From contig CAYQXJ010000001.1 in NCBI GenBank assembly GCA_964421565.1, positions 186,001 to 250,000 on the forward strand: a DNA stretch of 64,000 nucleotides, in the 5' to 3' direction. The DNA is from CAYQXJ01 sp964421565. Its GTDB lineage: Bacteria > Planctomycetota > Brocadiia > SM23-32. The position numbers were made by a program, and so were the translations under genes. Positions within the stretch are counted from its first letter, which is position 1. Each line of letters begins with the position of its first letter. Positions 52,971 to 61,142 of the stretch are shown in pieces. The notes beneath the pieces were generated by a model. That model saw only the letters and a list, made by a program, of their open reading frames with translations. It was not told the DNA's origin and did no database searches.

Positions 52971-53024
52971 GTGAGGGACGGACGGCGCCACCGGCGGACG
53001 GGCGACACGTCCCTCCGCCTGTGA
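52971..53024 (+). other. Structured leader with a possible 17-codon leader peptide
   Basis: Within the long 5' leader a GTG at 52971, eight bases after AAAGGA, opens a 17-codon frame (VRDGRRHRRTGDTSLRL) ending in TGA at 53024. GAGGGACG (52973-52980) can pair with CGTCCCTC (53008-53015), an 8-base-pair stem around a 27-base GC-rich loop. Translation of this frame would open the hairpin, as in attenuation, but no specificity is visible. Confidence 0.3.
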
Positions 53025-53100
53025 TCCCTCCTTGCGCTGCACGCTCGTGACGCCCGGAGGTGGCGCGGCGGCCGCCCACTTGCTGAAAGGGAGTGCCAAT

Positions 53101-53934
53101 ATGATCTGGGGCTTTGCCGGCGTATGGCCCGGCGAGTTCGGCATCTATGAAGGTGACCGGACGCTGAACATACTGAGTTTCATCGTGGAACACGGGTTTC
53201 GCTCCTGCGGGCTGAGCCTGCGTTCCGTAAAGGACCCCGAACGACGTGACGAGGTGGTTTCGATCGTCCAAACCCATGACCTTCGCCCCTCCATCCACTT
53301 TGGGGCGAAGTACTTCGAGGATGAACTGGCCGACCTGCTGAGTGCGGTGGACGATTTCCTGGCAGAGCTGCAGGAGTTCGGCCCGCTGGTGAATGCAAGC
53401 ATCGTCACGACCGCCGTCGGCCCGTATCATCGGTTTATGGAGCAGCCGTCCCTGGAGGAGCAGATGGACCGACTCGCCGAGGTCTTCACGCCCCTTGCGG
53501 CCGGTTGCGCTGAACTCGGCGTGCCCTTCGGCATCGAAAACCACGGCGACTATTACTGCAGCGACCTGGTGGCGCTCTGCGAACGGGTGCCGCACCTGGG
53601 CATGTTCCTCGATACAGGTAACACTTACCTGATTGGCGAGCAGAGCCTGCCCGCGTGCCGCGTCGCGGCGCCGTACACCATCGGCACCCATTTTAAGGAC
53701 CACATGGTGCACCCCGACCCCAGCGAGCTGAAGTTCGTGGTCGAGGGCAGCGCCCTGGGAGAAGGGCATGTCGGCCTGCGTCAGGTGCACAGCTATCTGG
53801 CCGAGCTGGCTGCCGACCCGGATAACCTGGTCATGCAGTGGGAGATGGTGCCGCCGAAGGGCATGGACCCGTTTGTGTGCCTGGAACGAAGCTGGCAATT
53901 CGTCCGAAGCCTTGAGAAGGAAGAAACGCAATGA
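53101..53934 (+). CDS. Sugar phosphate isomerase/epimerase, TIM barrel
   Basis: A 277-residue xylose isomerase-like TIM barrel. Metal-ligand strands are VPFGIENHGDYYCSDL (Glu), LGMFLDTGNTYLIGE (Asp), IGTHFKDHMVHPDP (His, Asp) and VMQWEMVPP (Glu). ATG 53101 has GGGAG nine bases upstream. It overlaps the oxidoreductase by four bases (ATGA). Such isomerase/oxidoreductase pairs commonly process inositols or keto-sugars; the substrate here is unknown. Confidence 0.83.
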   Translation: MIWGFAGVWPGEFGIYEGDRTLNILSFIVEHGFRSCGLSLRSVKDPERRDEVVSIVQTHDLRPSIHFGAKYFEDELADLLSAVDDFLAELQEFGPLVNASIVTTAVGPYHRFMEQPSLEEQMDRLAEVFTPLAAGCAELGVPFGIENHGDYYCSDLVALCERVPHLGMFLDTGNTYLIGEQSLPACRVAAPYTIGTHFKDHMVHPDPSELKFVVEGSALGEGHVGLRQVHSYLAELAADPDNLVMQWEMVPPKGMDPFVCLERSWQFVRSLEKEETQ

Positions 53935-55076
53935 GCAGTGCCACAGAAGCGCCGCTGCGGGCGGTGCTGGTCGGATGCGGGGGGATGGGCGGCAACCAGG
54001 CGCGCATCCTGAATCGCCTGAAGGAGTTCGAACTCGTCGCCGTCTGCGACCTGGACGCCGAGGCCGCCGGGCGCGTCGCGGGTGAGAACGATGTAAAGCC
54101 GTATGCGGACTTCGGCGAGATGCTGGAAGCGGAGCGCCCGGACACCGTCTCCGTCACGACCTCGAACACGTCGCACGCCGCGCTCACCATCCAGGCCGCC
54201 GAGTTCGGTGTGCTGGGCGTTTACTGCGAGAAGCCGATGGCGACGAATCTGAAGGATGCCCGCGCCATGGTGGCGGCCTGCCGCGATAGGGGGATACCCC
54301 TTGTGATCAACCACCAGCGCCGCCTGGGGGCCGACCTGGTCGAAGCCCGGCGGCTGATCGAGGCCGGCGCGATCGGCGAAATCGAACGCGCGCGGGGCAA
54401 CTGCGGCGGTGACCTGCTGAGCGACGGTACCCACCTTATCGACAGCCTGATGTGGATGCTCGGCGACCCCCAGCCGAAGTGGGCCTTCGGGCAGATACAC
54501 CGCGAAATCAATGACTTCATGCGCCAGCGGGCTGAACAGCAGGGCCGCCGGTGGGAGCCCGGCTTTCGCTACGGCCACCACGTCGAGAACGGCGTCGCCG
54601 GCATGTTCGAGACGGAGACTGGCGTGCGCGTAGAACTGCTGACCGGTGACATGCGGGAGGAGGGCCGCCACTACCAGGACTACGAAGTCTTCGGCACGGA
54701 AGGTCGCCTCTGGCGCACGAACGCCCGGTTCCGACCGAACCTGTTCATCCACGATGCGCAGGGCGGCACCTGGCACGCGGGGCTCGAAAACCACTGGCTC
54801 AAGCCCGTCCCCAGCGAGGACGGCTCCCCCGGGCTCTGGCGCCCGGTGGAGGTAGAATGGGACCGCCAGCGATCCGGCATAGCGGGCGGCTACCGCCTGT
54901 TCGCGCGCGCCGTCCATGAAAGAATAGAGCACCCCATGCGCGCTGAGCTCGCCCTGCGCGGCTTCGAGGCGCTGATCGGCATCTACGAATCCGCGCGCAC
55001 CCACCGGCGGGTGCAACTGCCCGGAGCGCAGCCGGCGTTTCCGCTGGAGCTGATGGTCGAGGCCGGCGTCGTGTGA
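53931..55076 (+). CDS. Gfo/Idh/MocA family oxidoreductase
   Basis: A 381-residue NAD(P)-dependent sugar dehydrogenase. The Rossmann motif is VLVGCGGMGGNQARIL, the catalytic lysine lies in YCEKPMATN, and the substrate His/Asp are in SDGTHLIDSLMWML. It is coupled to the isomerase upstream and to a secreted glycosidase downstream (start 44 bases past its stop). Together they look like a pathway from a released sugar to a keto or epimerised form. Confidence 0.87.
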   Translation: MSSATEAPLRAVLVGCGGMGGNQARILNRLKEFELVAVCDLDAEAAGRVAGENDVKPYADFGEMLEAERPDTVSVTTSNTSHAALTIQAAEFGVLGVYCEKPMATNLKDARAMVAACRDRGIPLVINHQRRLGADLVEARRLIEAGAIGEIERARGNCGGDLLSDGTHLIDSLMWMLGDPQPKWAFGQIHREINDFMRQRAEQQGRRWEPGFRYGHHVENGVAGMFETETGVRVELLTGDMREEGRHYQDYEVFGTEGRLWRTNARFRPNLFIHDAQGGTWHAGLENHWLKPVPSEDGSPGLWRPVEVEWDRQRSGIAGGYRLFARAVHERIEHPMRAELALRGFEALIGIYESARTHRRVQLPGAQPAFPLELMVEAGVV

Positions 55077-55120
55077 GCAATGCACTCAGCCGAAGGACAC
55101 GAGGTACGAGAGGAGCCGGC

Positions 55121-57052
55121 ATGAAGGGATGGGCATCGGTTTGTGGACTGGTTATCGCACTTCTGTTTCTGAACGGACGCGGGACGATGGCGCAAGAGCA
55201 GTGGCGGGCGGACTTCGACGGCAAGGGCGGCATGTGGGGCATAGTGCACGATGAGGCGTTCCTGCCGCTGGGCGGAATCTACCAGATAGCAACGCCCCAG
55301 TGGAAGCCCTACGCCGGAACGGACGACGCGCGTGAAGTCGCCTACGCGGCGTCGGGACAGGTGCGCCGCTGGTCGGCTAAAGTGCCTCTCGGTGACGAAC
55401 GCAGCTTCCGCTGCGACGAGACGGTACGGGAGACGCCGGATCACGTCGAGCTGAGGCTGAAGGTCCGGGCGGAGCAGGAGGTGACGCTCGACGGCATCTA
55501 CTATCGGCTGAACGTGCCGCTCTCGTTCTTCGCCGGCGGCGTCTGCCGACTGGGAACTCAAGACGAGCCTGCCCCGCTCGCCGAGAACGGCGAGGACAAG
55601 GTTTGCGCCGGCACTGCGCGCAGCATTCATTTCGCTGACGAAGACGGGAACTGGGCCATCGACGTCGAGTTCGACCGCGAGTGTCGAATATCCGTGAACC
55701 GCCGCTCCTGGGGCCTGCAGCCGCACTATGACGCGCTGGTGCAGTTCCACCATGGCGCCATCGGACGCGGCCAGAGTGCCGAACTCGGGGTGCGCATCGC
55801 AGTGAAGGGGCGGTCCGACAGGGCGCCGGCGACCGTGCGCCTGCTGCCGTCCGAAGAAATGTACGAGCTGGACGGCTTCGGGGGCAACTACTGCTACTGG
55901 CCCGACGGGCCGGACGTCGAGTACACCCTCGAGCAACTGAAGCCGCGATGGGCGCGCACACAGATGGCGCTCGACTTCTGGGAGGAGGAGAACGACAACT
56001 CCGACCCGAACGCGGTCGACTGGAGCGCATTCCAAGATGTAGAGCGAGGGCAGTGGATACTGAAAGGCGAGATGGAGGCCGCCCGCGAGATCAAGCAGCG
56101 CGGCATACCGCTCATCATAAGCGTATGGCGAGTGCCCGAATGGATGCGCGAAGAGGAAGGCGGCATCAACCCGGCCGCTTCAGCGGAGCTTGCAGAGTCG
56201 GTGACCGCCTACCTGATCTATGTGCGCGATAAGTACGGCGTAGAACCCGAGCTGTTCAGTTTCAACGAGCCCGACCTGCGCAACATCCGGGACCCACAAC
56301 ACTACCGAGGCATCATCCGGTCGATCGGCGAACGTCTCGAGCGCGAAGGGCTGAAGACGCGCATCCTGGCCGCCGATACCGCCAACCCCCGGGGCGACAA
56401 GCTGGACTACGCCAAACCGGCCCTGGAGGACCCGCAGACGCGCCGCTTCATGCGCGGGCTCTCCTTCCATAGCTGGGGCGGGGCCACCGCCGAGCGCTAC
56501 GGCGAATGGTCCGCCCTCGCGCGCAAGCACGACCTGCCGCTCTTCGTGGCGGAGATCGGGCCGAACGCCCTCGCCCACCGCCGGCACGCGAGCGGCACGC
56601 AGTCCTACGCCCTGCAGGAGTTGCGGATGTACCAGGAACTGCTGCTCCATGCGCGGCCGCAGGTGCTGCTCGAATGGGAATACGGAGGCAGCTACCCCCT
56701 GCTGCTGGAAAAGGGCGGGGCGCTGGAGCCGACCTACCGCTACTGGTTGATGAAGCACTACGCCACGCTCACGCCGCAGCCGGGCGTTGCGATCGGCAGC
56801 GAGAGCGACCACCCCGACGTGTTGCTGACTGCGTTCCGTAATGAAGGGGGAACGGAATGGGCGGCTCACGTGGCGAATCTCGGCGCATCGCGCGTCGTGC
56901 GGGTGGTGGGCGTGCCGGCGCAGGTGCGCGAGGTCAGCCTGGTGACGAGCAACCCGGGCATGGGTTTCGAGTCGCTCGGCTCCGCAGCGGTAAGCGGCGG
57001 CGCGCTGGAACTGAGCCTGCCCTCGCGCTCGCTGACGACGCTGACGTGGTAG
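55121..57052 (+). CDS. Secreted GH30-like glycoside hydrolase
   Basis: A 643-residue exported protein: signal peptide (1-25), a beta-rich N-terminal region (about 30-240), then a clan-A TIM barrel starting at YELDGFGGNYCYW, with LIISVWRVPEWMR, FSFNEPDLRNIR holding the acid/base Glu, LSFHSWGG, LFVAEIGPNA holding the candidate nucleophile Glu, and LLEWEYGG, ending in a small beta-domain (SLPSRSLTTLTW). The GFGG start and beta end are typical of GH30-related enzymes, but the long N-terminal part is unusual. GAGAGGAG precedes ATG 55121. Confidence 0.75.
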   Translation: MKGWASVCGLVIALLFLNGRGTMAQEQWRADFDGKGGMWGIVHDEAFLPLGGIYQIATPQWKPYAGTDDAREVAYAASGQVRRWSAKVPLGDERSFRCDETVRETPDHVELRLKVRAEQEVTLDGIYYRLNVPLSFFAGGVCRLGTQDEPAPLAENGEDKVCAGTARSIHFADEDGNWAIDVEFDRECRISVNRRSWGLQPHYDALVQFHHGAIGRGQSAELGVRIAVKGRSDRAPATVRLLPSEEMYELDGFGGNYCYWPDGPDVEYTLEQLKPRWARTQMALDFWEEENDNSDPNAVDWSAFQDVERGQWILKGEMEAAREIKQRGIPLIISVWRVPEWMREEEGGINPAASAELAESVTAYLIYVRDKYGVEPELFSFNEPDLRNIRDPQHYRGIIRSIGERLEREGLKTRILAADTANPRGDKLDYAKPALEDPQTRRFMRGLSFHSWGGATAERYGEWSALARKHDLPLFVAEIGPNALAHRRHASGTQSYALQELRMYQELLLHARPQVLLEWEYGGSYPLLLEKGGALEPTYRYWLMKHYATLTPQPGVAIGSESDHPDVLLTAFRNEGGTEWAAHVANLGASRVVRVVGVPAQVREVSLVTSNPGMGFESLGSAAVSGGALELSLPSRSLTTLTW

Positions 57053-57083
57053 TTCCGCCGTTGCCGTCGAGGGCCGGTTCCGA

Positions 57084-57112
57084 TTGAGTGGGGCGTGACC
57101 TTGCGCTACCAT
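57084..57112 (+). promoter_or_regulatory. Possible promoter for the BioB-like gene
   Basis: TTGAGT (57084-57089), 17 bases, TACCAT (57107-57112), ending about 57 bases before the ATG. The -10 is moderate. Confidence 0.4.
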
Positions 57113-57169
57113 ATGCACGGGGAAGATGCACTCCTGTGCGAGACGACTCTATGAAGAAGGGGGGGCTGC

Positions 57170-58204
57170 ATGGGCGTTGTCAGCGAGCGTATACGGCCGA
57201 GCGTTCAGCGTCTGGTCGAGGGGGCGATCGAGGGCAACAGTGTCAGTGAACCGGCGGATGTCGCCATGCTGCTGGAGTTGCCGCTGTTCTGCGCGGAATC
57301 GGCCATGGTTCAGGCGGCGGCTCGCCGGCTGAGCGAGCAGGCGTGTGACGGCCTGGCGGAAGTGCACGCACAGACTTCGGTCAACATCGCGCCTTGCCCG
57401 AAAGACTGCGCCTTCTGCTCCTTCGCCCGCCAGAACGGAATCTTCACCGAGGCGAAGGAACTGCCCATCGAGTACACGGTGGAAAAGTGCCGGCAGTTCG
57501 AAGCCGACGGCGCCAACGCCGTGCTGCTGATGGCTACCGGCAACTACCCGTTCGCGCGCTTCCTGCAGGTGGGGGCCGAGGTGCGGGATGCGCTGCGCGC
57601 CGACACGCTGCTTGTTGCCAACGTGGGAGACTTCGACCTGGAGGAGGGCCGGGAACTCGTGCAGGCCGGCTTCAGCGGCATCTACCACGCCGTGCGGCTC
57701 GGCGAGGGGCGAGACACCCGGATACCGGTCGAACGCCGGATCGAGACCTTCCGCGCCGGGCGGGAAGTCGGGCTCACGCTCGGCACCTGCCTGGAGCCTG
57801 TGGGCCCCGAACACACGACGGACGAACTCGTCGAGAAGCTTCTCATCACTCGCGACGCCCGACCGGCCTACAGCGGCGCCGCCCGCCGCATACCCATTCC
57901 CGGCACGCGCCTGGGCAAGCTGGGCCAGGTGAGCGAGGCCCGCATGGCCCATATCATTGCCGTCGCACGCCTGGTGCTGCCCCTCAGCACGAAGGGCAAC
58001 TGCACGCACGAGCCCTGCGTGAGCGGCGCTCTCGTGGGGGCGAACCTGATGTGGGCCGAGGCCGGGGGCAACCCGCGCGACACCAACGAGAAGACCGAAG
58101 AGGCGCGCGGACGCACCGTGGCCGATATCCGCCAGGTCTACGCGGAGGCCGAATGGGAGTGCCTGGACGGAGCCTCGGTCATCTACACCGTCGCGCCCGA
58201 GTGA
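57170..58204 (+). CDS. BioB/HydE/PylB-like radical SAM enzyme of unknown function
   Basis: A 344-residue radical SAM protein of the biotin-synthase group. The SAM cluster is CPKDCAFCSFA (C-x3-C-x2-C), near residue 76, followed by a TIM barrel and a BATS-like C-terminal region. In the strands where biotin synthase has its auxiliary [2Fe-2S] cysteines I read LLMATGNYPF and LLVANVGDFD, without cysteine; only GTCLEPVG has one. It is thus unlikely to insert sulfur into dethiobiotin. Other members with this lack are HydE and methylornithine synthase PylB, but no related genes are near. It follows its own promoter and a seven-G run at the ribosome binding site. Confidence 0.78.
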   Translation: MGVVSERIRPSVQRLVEGAIEGNSVSEPADVAMLLELPLFCAESAMVQAAARRLSEQACDGLAEVHAQTSVNIAPCPKDCAFCSFARQNGIFTEAKELPIEYTVEKCRQFEADGANAVLLMATGNYPFARFLQVGAEVRDALRADTLLVANVGDFDLEEGRELVQAGFSGIYHAVRLGEGRDTRIPVERRIETFRAGREVGLTLGTCLEPVGPEHTTDELVEKLLITRDARPAYSGAARRIPIPGTRLGKLGQVSEARMAHIIAVARLVLPLSTKGNCTHEPCVSGALVGANLMWAEAGGNPRDTNEKTEEARGRTVADIRQVYAEAEWECLDGASVIYTVAPE

Positions 58205-58231
58205 ACTGGCATCGTGGCGCCGTCTCGAGCG

Positions 58232-59056
58232 CTATCCCTTACCCTCATCCGCCGCGGGATGGTTGAGCACCATACGGCGCAGCCAGCGGCGTAGGCGGGG
58301 ATGTTCCGACTTCGGGAAGCCGTGGCCGACATCTGCCATCAGTTCGTGCTGCACCTTCGCGCCGGCCTCCCTTGCCTTTGCCTCCACGCGGCTTAACCAG
58401 CGTCCGCTCCGCTCGCCCTGTAGCAGCAGCATGTGACGGTCCCGCAGCGCGTCGTACTGCTTCAGGTGGGCGCCGCCCTCAATGAAGAAGAACGCGCCGA
58501 CGTGACCGAGCAACTCCTCGGCGTGGGTATTGAGCAACACGGCCGTGGTGTTCGCGCCGTTGGAGAAACCGCCCATGGCGCTGCGCTCGGGGTCGGCGTT
58601 GGGCACCATCTCGTGCAGCTTGCCGAGCATCACCCGGTAGGCTCGCCAAACCGCCTCGGCATCGCCATCGTGGATGAAGAGCCTGCTCCAGCGGTTATCC
58701 GCGTCGAGGGGCGCCACTTCCGCTTTGAACAGCGGCATGCGGACGCAGACGAAGTCCTGCCCTTCCGTGACCGCCGGCCCCGGCGACGCCGTATCGCCGT
58801 TGCCGCCCGCCCCGCCGCCGAGGAAGATCAGGAGCGGGTGGCGCCTCGTGGGATCGTAGTCCTGCGGCAGAGCGATGGTCATCTGCGGATTCGCTTTGCT
58901 GTCCGCCGCCATGCGGGCCAGGTGCGGAGCAAGCTCCGGGAAGCTCACCGTCACGCTCTCGCCGGGTCGCAGGGCGAGCTCCGGGGTCCGGGCGTGTGCG
59001 CTCGCGCACACCAGGGCCAGCAGAACGGCGCACAGCGCATGGATCATGGGAAGCAT
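58232..59056 (-). CDS. Secreted alpha/beta hydrolase (esterase/PHB depolymerase-like)
   Basis: A 274-residue exported hydrolase with a signal peptide (1-22). The fold markers are HPLLIFLGGGAGGNG (oxyanion loop), MGGFSNGANTTAV (nucleophile Ser in GFSNG) and MADVGHGFP (catalytic His). It resembles feruloyl-esterase or PHB-depolymerase-type carboxylesterases. AAGGAG is seven bases before ATG 59056. It converges with the BioB-like gene and lies 26 bases downstream of the ketosamine-kinase-like gene. Confidence 0.78.
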   Translation of the reverse strand: MLPMIHALCAVLLALVCASAHARTPELALRPGESVTVSFPELAPHLARMAADSKANPQMTIALPQDYDPTRRHPLLIFLGGGAGGNGDTASPGPAVTEGQDFVCVRMPLFKAEVAPLDADNRWSRLFIHDGDAEAVWRAYRVMLGKLHEMVPNADPERSAMGGFSNGANTTAVLLNTHAEELLGHVGAFFFIEGGAHLKQYDALRDRHMLLLQGERSGRWLSRVEAKAREAGAKVQHELMADVGHGFPKSEHPRLRRWLRRMVLNHPAADEGKG

Positions 59057-59082
59057 AGTCCGGCTCCTTGCTCAAAGCGCCC

Positions 59083-60009
59083 TCACGCCGGGCGCAGTTC
59101 CTCGATCTCGCGTGCGAGGCGCTCGCATGCCTGCACATAGTGGGCGTCGCCGAAGACGCGCACGTGGAGCATCATCGTGTTGAGCCAGTATACGCGGCAG
59201 CGACGCATGAAGCCCGACCGCAAGGGATGACGCCGCGAGTACGCGTCGAAGAAAGCATTGCCGACCGTGCGGAAGACCAGCAGGTAGGCGAGCTCAAACT
59301 CCACCTCGCAGTAGGAAGCGCCCCCGTCGACGAAGCCGCTGACGCGCGGCGCATCGGGCCGCACGATGATGTTAGTCGCCCACAGATCGCCGTGGACAAG
59401 TGTCGGCTCGCCGAACTCGGGCAGCCAGTCGGGCAGCTCGTCCAGCAGGGCTTCGATGCTGTGCCTGGCCTTCGTGCTGAGGCGCGGCGCGGCCGCGTCG
59501 AACTCCGAGCGGATCCTCGGCGCGAACTCCTCCAGCCAGCTCTCCTTGCCCTCGGCGGCGGGCTGGAGGGCACTTCCGTAGCGGGCGCGCCTGTGCTCGT
59601 GCAGGCGGGCCACGATGCCGGCCATGTCGCGCTGCAGGGCGCGACGCTCGCCCGGGCTCAGATGCACCTGGCCCAGGTTCGCCCCCGGCAGGCGTTCCAT
59701 CATCAGGCAACTGCCGTCGAAGACATCTCCGCTCACGTCCACGCCGTAAGGCTGCGGCACGGGAAAGCGCGTGTGCTGGCGATACCAGTCGAGCACTCGG
59801 AACTCATGCTCGAAGCCCCGGTGCCGTGGCCGGCCGGAGAGCTTGGCGACGAGCCTGGCGGGCTCTCCATCGGTGGTCAGCTCAAGCACGCTGTTGATCA
59901 TCCCGCCGTGAAGGCGCCGCATGCCGGTTACCGTCAGATCGCCCGGCAGGAACCGGCGCAGCAGCAAGGTGGCGCACTCGGGTGTGATCGTTGTCGTGTC
60001 GAAGGCCAT
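59083..60009 (-). CDS. Fructosamine/ketosamine 3-kinase-like phosphotransferase
   Basis: A 308-residue kinase-like protein of the APH/fructosamine kinase family. ATP and catalytic pieces are RLHGGMINSVLEL, RLVAKLSGRP, VHGDLWATNIIV with the catalytic Asp, and VSGFVDGGASYCEVEFELAY with the metal Asp. The ending, with GNAFFDAY and LNTMMLHVRVFGDAHY, is that of ketosamine-3-kinases, which repair glycated proteins by phosphorylating the sugar. The start has only a weak ribosome binding site but a good promoter 47-75 bases upstream. Confidence 0.78.
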   Translation of the reverse strand: MAFDTTTITPECATLLLRRFLPGDLTVTGMRRLHGGMINSVLELTTDGEPARLVAKLSGRPRHRGFEHEFRVLDWYRQHTRFPVPQPYGVDVSGDVFDGSCLMMERLPGANLGQVHLSPGERRALQRDMAGIVARLHEHRRARYGSALQPAAEGKESWLEEFAPRIRSEFDAAAPRLSTKARHSIEALLDELPDWLPEFGEPTLVHGDLWATNIIVRPDAPRVSGFVDGGASYCEVEFELAYLLVFRTVGNAFFDAYSRRHPLRSGFMRRCRVYWLNTMMLHVRVFGDAHYVQACERLAREIEELRPA

Positions 60010-60055
60010 CGCGTGGCAGCGGCGTGTGCTATGGGAGAGCGAACCGAAGGCAGGG

Positions 60056-60084
60056 AGTCTAACGCCTGTGTAAGGCGCCCGCAA
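60056..60084 (-). promoter_or_regulatory. Promoter for the ketosamine-kinase-like gene
   Basis: Minus strand TTGCGG (60079-60084), 17 bases, TAGACT (60056-60061), about 50 bases from the ATG. Confidence 0.5.
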
Positions 60085-60128
60085 GCGGCCTGCCCCGGCC
60101 GCCGCCGCTGCGGAGGCGGCGCGTGGAT

Positions 60129-60158
60129 TTGACTTCATTTCTGCAGGTTGCCTATAAT
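60129..60158 (+). promoter_or_regulatory. Strong sigma-70 type promoter
   Basis: TTGACT (60129-60134), 18 bases, TATAAT (60153-60158). This near-consensus promoter overlaps the first in-frame ATG of the following frame, showing that translation must start later. Confidence 0.8.
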
Positions 60159-60234
60159 GCCCGCTCTGGCAATGGGCCTCTTTGAATCCACGAATATGCC
60201 GCTGAGGGGGACGGGCGGACCGAAGGAGAGAGAG

Positions 60235-60765
60235 TTGGCAGGCGACCCGAAGGATAGGACGAGGAAGCGCCCGGCATCCCCCCAATCGCCCGACGGCTCG
60301 GGAGGCCCCGAGATCGGATGGGGCTTCGTCGCCGAGGACGCGGACGAAGCATACTTCATGCGGAGGGTGGTCTTCTCCGTTATGGTCGCCGTCGTGGCGT
60401 GCACTGGTGTCTGGATTCTGGTGACGGCGGTGGCCGAGAGCACGGCGCCCGGCCCCGTGCTCGTGGCTCCGGCCCGCTCGCCTGGCGCGCGAACACTCTA
60501 CACCGTGGTGCTGCGGCAAGTGGAGCGCAACCAGCAAGCCGCCATGCGGCAACTGGTCAGCGCGCCCGGCATGCAGGCGCTGGCGCAGGAAAGCGAGTTT
60601 CAGTTCATGCCCCTTAGCGACGGCAGCATCGCCCTCTGTGTGGGCAAGGCTGAACGGCCCGATCACCCCGGGCTGCTGGACCTGCGCGAACGGTTCCGCA
60701 AGTTCGCCACCGGCCAGGGAAGCCGCCCCTTCGCATCGGCCACTATCAAGGAATACACCGAATAG
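60235..60765 (+). CDS. Single-span membrane protein of unknown function
   Basis: A 176-residue protein, not recognised. A TTG at 60235, preceded by GAAGGAGAG, is chosen because the promoter -10 at 60153-60158 rules out the upstream in-frame ATGs near 60148-60172, and the remaining one near 60196 has no ribosome binding site. Residues 1-40 are charged and probably cytoplasmic (with RTRKRP), 44-66 form one hydrophobic helix (FSVMVAVVACTGVWILVTAV), and about 110 residues lie outside. The outer part contains TLYTVVLRQVERNQQAAM and ALAQESEFQFMPLSDGSIALCVGK, with no catalytic motif I know. The small basic protein follows after 43 bases and may be cotranscribed. Confidence 0.65.
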   Translation: MAGDPKDRTRKRPASPQSPDGSGGPEIGWGFVAEDADEAYFMRRVVFSVMVAVVACTGVWILVTAVAESTAPGPVLVAPARSPGARTLYTVVLRQVERNQQAAMRQLVSAPGMQALAQESEFQFMPLSDGSIALCVGKAERPDHPGLLDLRERFRKFATGQGSRPFASATIKEYTE

Positions 60766-60808
60766 ACTCGCCCCGTTACCTGAAACTGCATAACACAGGA
60801 GAACTACC

Positions 60809-61069
60809 GTGTCCCTGGACAAGAGCCTGAAGCGAAACGACATGCTGAGGCGTCGGCGCAACGTGCTGACGCGGGCGGAACGCATCGAACGCCTGAAGGA
60901 AGACGAGGATTTCGACCCCGAGCAGGAGTCCGTGTTCGGCCTGCCGAAGGTCAAGCCCGCCGCCGTCATCGTGGCACCCAAGCGGGCCGAGGAGGAAGAG
61001 GGCGAAGAGGAGGGCGAAGCCCTGGAGGCCGGCGAGGAAGCGGCCGAGACGGAAGCCGCCGAGCAGTGA
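60809..61069 (+). CDS. Small basic protein of the PVC type, with an acidic tail
   Basis: An 86-residue protein starting with GTG after AGGAG. Residues 1-50 (MSLDKSLKRNDMLRRRRNV, LTRAERIERLKEDE, SVFGLPKVK) match the conserved 'small basic protein' known from Verrucomicrobia, Chlamydiae, Planctomycetes and relatives. Its function is unsettled; a ribosome or nucleic-acid association is suspected from its charge. Here the basic core is followed by a strongly acidic Glu/Ala tail (about 59-86), which known members usually lack. It is a useful taxonomic marker. Confidence 0.8.
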   Translation: MSLDKSLKRNDMLRRRRNVLTRAERIERLKEDEDFDPEQESVFGLPKVKPAAVIVAPKRAEEEEGEEEGEALEAGEEAAETEAAEQ

Positions 61070-61142
61070 GGGTCCGCCGCCCCGCCCCGCTGCCCCGATT
61101 ACACTCCATCGCCATTGTCGCATCGGCGCCGAGGTAACCTGT

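Noticed and set aside
60148..60234. Upstream ATG starts for the membrane protein
   Set aside because: The near-consensus -10 (60153-60158) overlaps the first ATGs, so a transcript would begin downstream of them; the later in-frame ATG near 60196 lacks a ribosome binding site, while TTG 60235 has GAAGGAGAG.
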